64,000 bases of DNA from Tribonema minus (taxonomy: Eukaryota; Sar; Xanthophyceae; Tribonematales; Tribonemataceae). The DNA is taken from the NCBI GenBank assembly GCA_017506865.1, contig JAFCMP010000114.1, positions 124,001 through 188,000 of the forward strand, given 5' to 3'. This document shows positions 46,669-56,430 of the stretch, one piece after another (within the stretch, counting starts at the first letter, position 1; each line of letters begins with the position of its first letter). Made by a program: the position numbers and the translations under genes. Below the pieces are notes generated by a model, which worked only from the letters and a program-made list of their open reading frames with translations, did not search any database and was not told where the DNA came from.

Positions 46669-49600
46669 CTATATACTTCAAATATATATGCGTGATATAG
46701 TGTTGTTGGCATGAACATGCTGTGCTCCGACAAGATGCTGCGATGAGGCCTGCGCGTTCAGCCCTCACCATCAAGCTGGTCAAGTCTTGGTCTGAGAAGC
46801 ATGTGCCTCGCCAAGCCCAACGCGGCGCATTGCCGCGTTCGCCGCGCGTGCGCTCCCGACGTCACTCACCCCTGCCGCAAGCGCACTTCAACCACGCCCT
46901 GCGCTCATCTGAGACCTGTTGCGCAGGTGTTGAATGTCGAGCCCGCGGACATCATCTTGTACATACGATGTACCGAGGTGTATGCACATACATGTGCATA
47001 TGCGTGATATGTGTTGCTGGTGTGAACATGCTGTGCGTCGACGAGACGGGCTTGCTCACCCCCCCCCCCCCCCCCTGCGTGCAGACTGCCCCGTCTTCAA
47101 GGACGGCGTCGAGCGCGCCGACGTCATCATGTACGCCGCGCTCGCCGCCAAGTGGCGCGAGCCCGCTAAGGACGCGCTGGACACCATGGTGCTCAACGCC
47201 GCGAACCTGGATGCGTGCGACGCGTACGAGCAGCTCGAGTACACGCCCTTCGACCCCACACTCAAGCGCACGGAGGCGTCGCTGCGCGAGAAGGCCACCG
47301 GCCAGGTCAGGCGCCGCCGCCACTGCGTTCGCTTTCACTATTGAAGTTGTCACGGCTGTGCACGCAGTGGGCCATCAGTAGGTTTCACAGGCGCTCTGTC
47401 TGACTGTCGTCCGGTAAGGCCTGTGGAGTGCTGTTTGGTTGACTTATACTTTTTACTCGTTTATACAGCTTCCAACGGAGGCGTCGCTGCGCGAGAAGGC
47501 CACCAGCCAGGTCAGGCGTCTGGCGCGCCGCTGCCGCAATTGGTGCTTCACTGTTGGAATGTTCAGATAATTTGTGCAGGCATGAGGCTGTCAATGGCCC
47601 TCTCAGGTGAACGTTGTTTGACCGTTACTGGGTAAGGCCAATGCTCGAGTGTTGTACGCTCTGGCTGTGTGTAATGTCGGGCCGCGCTTTGCGTCCTGTG
47701 CATCATGTGGAAGGCGAGCCCATCTCTTGTGTGCCGCAGGTCGTGCTCGTCACACTGTTGAGGCGTTGTTTCTTTGCCGCCTGCAACTCAGCCTCTTGTG
47801 CGCCACGTTCGCTTTGCCAACTGTCGCTTCATAGCCTGCGATTGAAGGTGGCTGCAACTTTCTGACGCAGCGCCAGCGCTCGTGCGCAGCGCTGCAGCTT
47901 TGCTCAGCGCACACTGCAGCAGCGCGCTTGTATTTGTCAAGCTCCCCGATCCGCGCTGTGGCCCTAGCATGCATTTGCCGCGCGCGCACTGACGCCGCTG
48001 CGTGCGCGTGCGCCGAGTGCAGGAGTTCAAGGTCACCAAGGGTGCGCCCCACATTGTGCTGGAGCTGTGCCACGACAAGGACAGGATTGAGCAGGCTGTG
48101 GAGTACAAGGTGAGTACAAGCAGCGAGTCCATGAGTACAAGCAGCTGCGCGCGTGCGCAAACGCGCAGCAGTGAATCGGTGTCACAGTCAGCCCTCGAGC
48201 GAGTGCAAGTGCAGGCTCGGCAACAACTGCATGAGTGGGCGTTGCGGTGCGCAGCTCCCACGCGCAGAGCTGCTGTTGCGCGTGCAGCGTGCACGTTTCA
48301 CGCGTTGCACATACGCGATTTGCACGCTTTGGCAGCAATGGTAGCGGGTGGCGCTCGCCATGGCCCTATTCTCATGCCGCTGCGCTTAGATGTGGTCTGG
48401 GGTCAGCGCGCGAGCGTGCTTCATTGTTGACTTGACGGGCTCAGGCGTACAGCGGCAGCAGGGGCACCATGTTTACCTGTGCATGCCGTTGGCGTCGTGC
48501 CCGCTGATCGATACCATTGTGTTGGGGGTGCTTCGTGACCGTTTAGTCCGTAACAGCAGCCGGCACGAGCCTTGTGCAGGCGTAGCCGTGCGATGTGGAC
48601 GCGCGCGCGCTGTGCGCAGAAGTAGTCTTTCAAGCAATGCCGCTGGCCCAATGACGCGTGGCTGGGTGGAGTACAGGCAGCAACAGTGCACTGTAGCATG
48701 CGCGATGGTGCCGCTGTGTGACTAATCACCTGCGCTATTGTCCGCTGCAGCATTCGACGCTGCAGCTCAGCCAGGCAAAACCTCGAGGTACTGCTGCCCA
48801 CTTGTTGGTACGGACCGGTTTCAGCAACAGTCGATTGCGCTGAGCACTGACATGCGTGCGTCGCGCACCCCCCCCCCGCCGCCCGCAGGTGCTAGAGCTG
48901 GCGGAGCGCGGCATCCGCTCGCTCGCGGTGGCCAAGACAGACGAGGAGGTGAGCATTTGGCGTAGGGTCACGAGCAACTGTACGGCTAGGTGTGGTTAAC
49001 GTTAGGGTTAGGGTTAGGGTTTGTCATGCTTGCACTGTGTTGAGAGCCAGGGGTGCATTCAGGGTTAGAATGAAGCATGCTTGCGCTGATGATGAGTGCT
49101 CTGCACTGCGCTCACATGCGACGCGGTGCATTCGAGCACCATGTGCATTGTGAGCGCGCTATCATCTGCCTGGGTGGCTTGGCAAGCAGAGTTGGTTGGT
49201 TTGTTTTGGTTCACATTTGACTTGAAGTTGAATTCTGTTGGCGTTTAGAGGGCAGTCATCACATGCAGCCTGGTCAACGCTGCCCTCTGTTACGCGCAGC
49301 GCTGGATCTATCTTACTTTGTTTCTGACTTCGGCATCGGTTCTCGAAGACGTTCAATCAAAGCTTCAATCTGATGAGTCGAGGAATCTGTTCGGCTCTGA
49401 ATATACAACCAAAGAGAGTGGATGAGTACGAAAAGCAAAACATCAGATAGTTCCCAATTGCGCGCCTCCTCGCATCAAGTCAAGCGCATCACTCAACCCC
49501 CCCCCTTGCGCCCCCCCCCCCCCCCCCCCCCCCCCGCTGCGCAGGGCCACTGGAACATGCTGGGCATCATGACGTTCCTCGACCCCCCGCGCCCGGACAC

Positions 49601-52600
49601 CAAGGAGACCATCCGCCGCGCCATGGAGTACGGCGTGGACGTCAAGATGATCACCGGCGACCACGCGGTGAGCGCTGCCACGCTTGCGCCTGTGACGCTC
49701 CCGCTTCCGCTGTGAGGACCTCCCCCCCCCCCCCATGCAGCTGGTGATCCAATCGGTCATTTGCAAGGCGCTATTCGTGAGTCAGACAGGCGTCAGAAAG
49801 GCACGCAACCCGCCCCCTTTGCCTCGTGCTTGGTGCCCAATGCCCAACGCCCTTCCTTCCCTCGATAATGTTAGCGAAACTCTGGAGGTTGGCGGCAGCT
49901 TGCCAGGCCGCCAACCTCATGTGGCACCGCTCAGCCCCTCTCCCCCCCCCCTTGACCCCCTCTTTTCCCATCTACCCCCCCCACCTTCCTCCCCCCAGGT
50001 CATTGCGCGCGAGACCGCGCGCCAGCTGGGCATGGGCACCAACATCCTGGGCTGTGAGAATCTGCCGTCGCTGGGGCCCAACGGCGAGATTCCGCCCAAC
50101 CTCGGCGACACTGTCGGCAAGCTTGCGTACGGATGCAACGGCTTTGCGCAGGTGCGTACTCACGCGCGCGCACCCCGTTTGTGACAGCAGTTACGAGCGC
50201 GGTCGCCGTAGCAGAGCAGGGGCGCGTCGGTCGCCAGCGCGCGCGTGTCGACGTGAGTTCTTTTTCTTGTGCTTTGGTGCTGAGCGTTGTCAATAGAGCG
50301 CGCGGAACCAGCGGGCGTTGGTGTGCTGGTGATCGTGGCAGGTGGTGAGGCAGTTGTAAGGTTCGGCACGCACTTGCAACTGCAGTGCTGTCGCCTACGC
50401 AATCTTTGGTATGCTGCACTTTTGTTCTGCAAATGCAAACTGGGATCTTTGCCTGCGCTGGCTAGGGTCTCGGACCTGCTGTGCTGAGAAGCGGCAAGCC
50501 TGTGTGGAAAAGGCCATGTTGTACATAGCGTCACCACATACATAGAATCTTCTCTCTACCCATCCGCCCGATAAACAGCAGCGCTCAACAGTCCAGCGGC
50601 CCCCCCCCCCCTCACCGCTGCCTCCAGGTGTTCCCTGAGCACAAGTTCCTCATCGTGGAGGCGCTGCGCCAGAGGGGCTTTGCCGTGGGCATGACCGGCG
50701 ACGGCGTGAACGACGCGCCCGGTGAGTCAGACTCATCGCAAATGCACGTTCGCTCAAGGCACAATCGATTGGGGATGTTGGTGACAGGTAGTGTGAGGAA
50801 GTGGAGGCCTGATTGCGACGGTTGGGGGCATTGGTGGTAGGTGGTGTGAGGAGGAAGCAGCTTGCTTGCGATCAAGTCTGCCTTCTGGAGATGCGTACTG
50901 GGTGCTGCATTTTGAAAGTGCGTGTGCAGCGTGCTCCGAGACAAGCGGCCTAATCGCGCCTCGAGCCAAAATGCTTGAAACATGAAGTGCCTGGCGCACT
51001 GTGCAAGTCGCTACGATCATGCCATTGCCCCGTTCGCCTTGCCCTCGGGTCGAAGCAATTAGTCCAGTGCCAGCCTTCGAGCAGGCTGCGTCGGTGTTGC
51101 CGCGCACATTGCCGCCCGCGCGGCGCATTTTTCTTGGCATGCTGTCGTTATGTACCCGTTGCTCGCATTGACGTAGTGCCGCACTCATCAGTGCCCCGCA
51201 CTCCAAAACATGCAGCGCTCAGCCCCCCCTTAATCCCCTGTCTCGCCAGCGGGCTGGCGATGTGCGTGTATCACCCACGTGTACATAGTGACCTACCCCT
51301 GCCAGTCACCATTCGATTTCATTCGGCACTATCACCTACCCCGCCCCCCCACACACACTCATGCCCCCCCCCCCCCCCCCCCTCGTGCCCTCCCCGCGCG
51401 CGCAGCGCTCAAGAAGGCCGACGTTGGCATCGCCGTTCAGGGCGCCACCGATGCCGCGCGCGCGTCCGCCGACATCGTGCTCACCTCGCCCGGCCTGAGC
51501 GTTGTGATAGAGGCCATTGTCATCTCGCGCTGCATCTTCGCACGCATGAAGAACTTCATCATCTACCGAGTCGCGTGCACGTTCCAGCTCATCGTCTTCT
51601 TCTTCATCGCGGTGAGTGGCAGCGCTTGTGTGCGTGTGTGCGTGCACGTGCGGCGCCGTGTCGGCATCCATTGAGACGTGGCGCACAAATAAGCGGCGGT
51701 GGTTCTACGAGTCGCACACGTGCTGCGCTCGTGGGCCTGCAACAGGGCCGCCGCCACCGCCGTGTGCGACGCGCAGCGTGCACGCGCCCTCAGGCTCACA
51801 TTTTCGCTGTGGCAGCAGCCTTGTTGAGCGCAGGGTCGCCTGTCGACTCGAGCTGCCCATGAGTGAAGCCTGATTGACGGAGTGCCACTGGGGTGACGAA
51901 ACCCATGGCAGTTGGCACTCGACACGTGACACTCTCTTTCTCTTCTCTCTGCTCCTGGGTTTCAGCTTTATTTTGGTGCCAGATTGCCAAAATTGTTGAC
52001 ATTGGCCTGACTCCCCCCCACGCGCTCGCCGCAACGCTCGCCGCCTCCTCCGCAGGTGCTCGCGCTGCACCCGAAGGACTACAAGACGGCCGCGTCGCCG
52101 GCGGACGAGGTGTGGCCGGCGTTCTGGACGATGCCCGTCATCGCGCTGATCCTTATCACCGTGCTCAACGACGGCACCATCATCTCCATCGCGTACGACA
52201 TCGTGAGTGTGTTGCCTCGATTTGCGCTGTGCAGCGATGAGTCACAACCTGTGGCCGGCTGTTGCATGTGCTGCAGAGCGCACTGTTGGACGGATTGTTG
52301 CCGGTCAGAATGCGGCGTTATCTGTTTGTGTTGCGCGCGCCGCAGCGGCACCGTCATTCGGACCCAGAGCGTACGTTGTCGCTTGTTGAAGTGCGGCAAA
52401 TACAGCAGCGTGTGGTGATCCAAGCACACAAAGTGCGGAGATGCTTGTCATGGGCCTCAGCGACATCGCCGCCATTGCTGCTGCACACAAGTTTATGGAC
52501 TGGCAGCAACCATTGCCGCTCTGATCTCAATAGCTGAGCCCATCAGCAGCACCACGGGTCTCCGTTGTGCACCCGCAAAGACTCTGAACAGCGCGATCAC

Positions 52601-55371
52601 CTGTGCCGTCCTCGGCGGGTAGTGCGTATGTCATTCACCATGCTGCGCACACAGCAGCACCGCACCTCAAGCCGCGCTTCACATGTAGTAGCAAACGAAG
52701 CCGCCGATGAATAAACGCGCAGTCCCTCCGCTGCCGCTGACGCGCGTGTCTCCCTCCTCCGCCGCCGCCGCCGCCGCACGCTGCCGCCGCCGCCGCCGCC
52801 GCACGCTGCCGCCGCCGCTGCCGCCGCCGCTCTCAGGTTGTCCCCAACCACCGTCCCGACGACTGGAACCTGCCGTCCATCTACCTCATCTCGGCCGTGC
52901 TGGGCGGCGTCGCGTGCATCTCGTCGCTCGCGCTGCTGTACATGTTCCTGGACTCGGGCAACAGCGACTCGCTGCTCGCCAAGTGGGGGTTTAACCCCGG
53001 CGAGATCTCGTACGACAGCATCGTGGCCGCCATGTACCTTAAGGTGAGGCGGCGGCGGCGGCGGCGGCGAGCACGGAGCCGTTGCTGAGCATCGCTGCAG
53101 TGCTGGTGCGGCGCCAGCGGTTCAGCTGCGCACAGATTTCTGGCGCCGCTCTTTGTGCGTAGACTAGCCATTGCAGACGTGGTTGTAGCATATAAACTGC
53201 CATCAGGTCACAGTGCTGCTGCGCAGACTGCCTCTCTATGTAGACTTTGAACGTCCGCAAAGCCTGTGCTTCGGCATTGCGTGCATGGAAGTGGGCGGCC
53301 CTGTCTGCTGTTAAGCGGCAGCAGCAGCGGCAAGCATTGCTAGCAATGCTGAACAGCTTGCAGTGGCACCTCCACACGTGTGCGCATGCTTTTTCTGCCG
53401 CCCCTTGCTGCTGCTCAAACGTGCCCGCTTCTGCGCTCGAGCCTCTGCAGCCGCTCTCCAATTCTAGCGTCCTTCTCCTTAGCATGTGGACCCCCCCCCC
53501 CACCCACCCCTCCTCTTACCCCCTCCCCCCCCCCCCCCCCCCCCTCCCCTTGCGCAGATCTCCCTCAGCGACTTCCTCACGCTGTTTGCGGCGCGCAACC
53601 GCGGCCCCTTCTGGACGGTGCGCCCCGGCAAGCTGCTCATGGCGGCGTTCCTGCTGGCCGTCGGCATCTCCACCACGCTCGCGTGCACGTGGCCGCTGGG
53701 CGAGGGCGCGAGCAGCATCGACTCGCGCACGTGCGGTGAGTCATGAGTCATCGCTGTGTTGCCCCCAGCGCATCGCGCGCCGCGCTGCAGCCGCTGCTTC
53801 GTCATGCTGTTTGGCGGGCGTGTCGGCCACGCTCATGCTGCATGGCGTGCGCGGTGAGTAGTTGGCAAGTGTCCTGGCTCCCTGTCTAGCTGCATGAGAC
53901 AGCCATGGATGGGAATGGCGATCGGAGGCCTACGTGCAATTGCTTTGCTGTGGTGCGAATCATGGCACCCATATGCTGTTGGCTTACCCCGGACACATCT
54001 GCCCCACTGGCGCCATTTGCCAGGGGCTTGAAGCTCTGAACACTTTACCCAGATAACAACGTGTGTGATGCGGGCCTCAGGCCTGTGCTCAGCTTTCCAT
54101 GCCGTGCGCGGCACACCATGCTTTGCTTCCAACAGTTGCACTCGCTGTCATTTTCGTTTCGAGTAAAGGAATGCGACGCGGACGACAACCCACTCATGCT
54201 GGTGTCATGTCGAGTGCATTCACGCATCAAATACCATCGTGACAATTGGACTCATGCATCACATATATCGAGTGCACTCACGCATCAAATACCACAAGGG
54301 CACTCATACCATAAGGGCACTCATACATAAGGGCACTCATACATCACAAATTGTGAACAACCGCTGCTTAACACATGTTCACCTGCTGTGTGTGCTGCGA
54401 CCCGTGCCCCTTGCCCGCGCAGCGCTGGTCTGGATCTACTGCCTCGTGTGGTTCCTGATCCAGGACCTGGTGAAGGTGGGGCTGTACAAGCTCATGTTCA
54501 AGTACAACATCCTGCACATCAACCGCCAGACGAGCCACGTGGAGAACTACGACGAGTCGCACTTCCAGGACTCGCGCCACCCCAAAGCCAAGAAGGGCCT
54601 GCACAGGTGCGCATCGGTCTGACGCATGCGTCTGGCGTTGAAGCTCAGTTGCTGCATGTAGCTCTCTATTTTCCACCCCAAGGCCAAGAAGGGCCTGCAC
54701 AGGTGCGCGCATGGGTCTGACGCATGCGTCTGGCGTAACAACGCTGGTTGAAGCTCAGTCACTGCATGTCCCTCGCTATCGCGCATGCTCACAGGTAGAC
54801 TCCGCAGACATGAGGGTTGCTAGCGAAACACAGTGTCATGTTCTTGAGTAGTGTCGCCTGGAGGCCATGAAGCACCGGCAGGTGCGCTGGTTTCATCCAT
54901 TTGTCCTTGATATTGCTGAAGTAGGACAGTCGCTCTGTTGTGCTTGCGCGCGCACCCAAGCCCTTGAATGTGCATGCCCCAAGACCTGCAACCAAGCACG
55001 ATGGCAGGCCTTTTCGCCAGCTTGGCTCCGAACCATTCATGACGGAAGTTTACTTTTGACAGTTTGCAAAGTACAACCTTACAGCTAGATGCCAATCATC
55101 TGGGCTTTTTCGCGCCCTGAGCGAGAATTAATAAAAAGTACAATCATGTCATTCGGGCACTGGCGGGCTCTGCTGAGTGCTGCTGCTCAGAGCGTCTCAC
55201 GCAACGCTCAACCCCTCCTATGTCTCCAAACGATCTGCATGCACATATTCGAATAACTGTTGCAACAGGCCTCACCTCGGCCACGGCAGCAAGCACAAGG
55301 CCGTCAGAGGCGAGGAGCACAAGGAGGACGCCGCCAACGGCGACGGTGAGGTGCTGCAGAGCGTGGTGTAA
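39105..55371 (+). CDS. P3A-type plasma-membrane H+-ATPase, 22 exons, complete
   Basis: ATP-driven proton pump that energises the plasma membrane. Exons: 39105-39259, 39900-39981, 40988-41045, 41542-41585, 42312-42350, 42868-42982, 43593-43765, 44590-44676, 45747-45977, 46381-46585, 47085-47305, 48023-48109, 48889-48948, 49545-49667, 49999-50151, 50628-50721, 51406-51611, 52056-52202, 52837-53043, 53558-53735, 54423-54606, 55269-55371 (TAA). All phases agree; 983 residues. The N-domain entry [20 protein letters not shown] is typical. Motifs: LTGES ~235-239 (actuator), CSDKTGTLT with phospho-Asp ~382, KGAP ~476, MITGDH ~555-559, TGDGVNDAP ~634-642. Membrane helices include [11 protein letters not shown] and the P3A signature [13 protein letters not shown]. 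The C-terminus is short and His/Lys/Glu-rich, ending LQSVV, without the plant 14-3-3-binding YTV, so plant-style regulation is not expected. Introns carry many exon-edge copies. Confidence 0.97.
39373..39915 (+). repeat. Tandem ~150-bp units duplicating the H+-ATPase exon 2 acceptor edge
   Basis: TGTGTTCGCAGGCAACATG, which leads into exon 2 at 39900, also occurs with its acceptor at about 39507 and 39654. Shared spacer words are TGCTCAGAGCCTC(A/G)AGCTAGCTTC, GGGCGATCTTTACTCACC and ATGGAAGGTGGAGATGTG. A further half-unit lies at 39373 and another duplicate GGGGCTTGCTCATGAATCTCA at 39298 and 39678. All lie in the first intron. Confidence 0.88.
42606..42668 (+). repeat. Tandem 32-bp duplication with two pseudo-acceptors
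   Basis: GTTTGCCTTTCAGTAGAACC then TCAATTCTGTC is repeated back to back in H+-ATPase intron 5. Each unit contains a CCTTTCAG acceptor-like site. Confidence 0.9.
42950..43330 (+). repeat. Three copies of the H+-ATPase exon 6 donor edge
   Basis: The end of exon 6 (GCGCTGCAATTCATCAACGG then CTTCGTAG and GTGAGTTGAAGTCCCA) is repeated at about 43083 (GCGCTGCAGTCCATCCACGG, then TCGGTGCGTTGAACTCCCACG) and 43289 (GCGCTGCAGTGCATCAACGG). The first copy also shares the following GTGAAGTTTGC and CTTCGGCC words. Confidence 0.85.
43680..44010 (+). repeat. Duplicate of the H+-ATPase exon 7 3' half and donor
   Basis: About 95 bp covering the codons for [22 protein letters not shown] and the donor GTACGTGCCGCG (43689-43785) recur at 43914-44006 with few changes (AAGCTTGTGCCGGGCGACCT). 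The copy keeps the frame but its donor is changed from GTACGT to GCACGT. Confidence 0.9.
45190..45740 (+). repeat. GC-rich minisatellite upstream of H+-ATPase exon 9
   Basis: Degenerate ~60-70-bp units of the form GCCGCCGCGGTCTGCTGCGC followed by GC-rich text and CTCACC...CGCACGCGCT recur from about 45240 to 45720, right up to the acceptor of exon 9. The 2-kb-scale intron 44677-45746 contains no coding sequence besides these units. Confidence 0.75.
46505..47060 (+). repeat. Copies of the DKTGT-encoding segment of H+-ATPase exon 10
   Basis: The exon text GCCGGCATGAACATGCTCTG then CTCCGACAAGACGGGCACGC (46516-46556) recurs in intron 10 as GTTGGCATGAACATGCTGTG, CTCCGACAAGATG near 46705. A second copy is GCTGGTGTGAACATGCTGTG, CGTCGACGAGACGGGCTTGC near 47017. 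The second copy ends against the poly-C tract of the next acceptor. Confidence 0.85.
46621..46666 (+). repeat. (GT)n microsatellite
   Basis: Pure GT run just after the H+-ATPase exon 10 donor region, between that exon and the first DKTGT-segment copy. Confidence 0.95.
47262..47535 (+). repeat. Duplicate of the H+-ATPase exon 11 donor edge
   Basis: ACGGAGGCGTCGCTGCGCGA then GAAGGCCACCGGCCAG and donor GTCAGG (47270-47311) recurs at about 47476-47520 (GAAGGCCACCAGCCAGGTCAGG), followed in both copies by CGCCGC(T)GCCGC. Confidence 0.9.
48998..49024 (+). repeat. Interstitial TTAGGG tract
   Basis: GTTAGGGTTAGGGTTAGGGTT in the H+-ATPase intron after exon 13. Similar tracts lie at 8755-8815, 6378-6400, 5380-5410, 5620-5652 and 42125-42165. 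Confidence 0.9.
54570..54745 (+). repeat. Duplicate of the H+-ATPase exon 21 donor edge
   Basis: CACCCCAAAGCCAAGAAGGG then CCTGCACAG and donor GTGCGCATCGGTCTGACGCA (54578-54638) recurs at about 54676-54735 (CACCCCAAGGCCAAGAAGGG), including the downstream TGACGCATGCGTCTGGCG and AAGCTCAGT(T/C)(G/A)CTGCATGT words. The copied codons encode [10 protein letters not shown]. Confidence 0.92.
55093..55141 (+). repeat. Dispersed ~48-bp element, copy B
   Basis: CAATCATCTGGGCTTTTTCG then CGCCCTGAGCGAGAATTAAT, the partner of copy A at 17033-17080. It lies in the last intron of the H+-ATPase. Confidence 0.75.
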
Positions 55372-56430
55372 GCGCCGCTGCGGCCGCCGCCGTGACCGCC
55401 GTTGCGCGCAGCGCAGCCCGTACGCGCGCTGTGTCCCCGTAGCACGCGCGTCAGCAGCGGCAGCGCGCGCCATCCGCTGTGCGCGCAAGAACACGATGGC
55501 ATTTCTCAGGTGCCCCACGCAGGCGCTGACTCGCAAGTAGCACAGTTCCGGTTGAGAAAATTGCGCCCTCCCCCGCCGGGCGCCACGCGCGCTCCAGAAC
55601 AGTCCCCGCCACCCTCTCCGTTGCATACGCTCCGCCCAAGATCGAACACCAGTACAGTAGCGACATTGGCACGCTTGGGTGCGTGTCGCGGCAATAAAAA
55701 AAAATTGCAACCACGGGTACAGGTACAGGAGCACGTACATTAGTGGGGGGGAAGTCGACGGATCCGCGCCGTTCTGTGTGCATTATCGTGCCGTGTCCCG
55801 CCCTTTTCTCGAGATCTTTGATGCTGCAGTCACTGTGCATGACTCGAGCAGTCGGCTGAGAGAGCGGGCAATAGGGGACTTGGATACCCCCCCCCCCCCT
55901 TTAGCTTCTTCCCCCCCCCCTCCCCTCTCCCTTCTCCCTACAGTTACCTACCGCAAGAACTGCCTGAATGTACAGAGTTTTTCCCTGTCCACCGGCCCTG
56001 GGATTGCGCTCTGTGTGACACAGTGTGTCAATGCCTGGCAGTGCACGTTTCAAAGTTTACACTCTCTGTTTGTTGCGCTTGCAGTGGTGAGCACTGCACT
56101 ACATGGCATAATGATTGCATATTCTTCATGCCATTGCCAGTGGTCTCTGTCCCCAGGCATCAAGAAAATGCGGAACAAGTTGAACAAATTGAAACTCAAC
56201 GTCATGATGATCTCGTCCGACTGCCCACAACTGTTACGGCTGGCCCAGTGGGAGCACTGCATGGCATGTGGCGAATGGCGCTGCAACACCGTGACGCAGC
56301 TCGTGTGCCACAGTGCTGTTGCGGCGCGCGAGCTGCAGATGAGTTGGTTTATGAAGGACTCTGTTCAGGACTGGCCAGCTGCTGGCACTGCGGGCTGGTG
56401 GTGGCTCACTGACACTTCAGGCTGACCCTA
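55372..56430. other. 3' flank of the H+-ATPase, transition to AT-richer DNA
   Basis: An AATAAA at about 55693, followed by an A run, is a candidate polyadenylation signal ~320 bp after the stop. C/T tracts at 55889-55930 follow. Two overlapping plus-strand frames end near 56412 and 56425. Neither shows a recognisable domain and I do not call them genes. Confidence 0.5.

Noticed and set aside
49741-49776. Possible tiny H+-ATPase exon [12 protein letters not shown] between exons 14 and 15
   Set aside because: Exons 14 and 15 join directly to give [15 protein letters not shown], as expected for P3A pumps; the segment looks like another decayed edge copy.
55679-56425. 248-codon plus-strand frame after the H+-ATPase
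   Set aside because: No recognisable domain, runs through C/T tracts, and overlaps another frame of similar quality.
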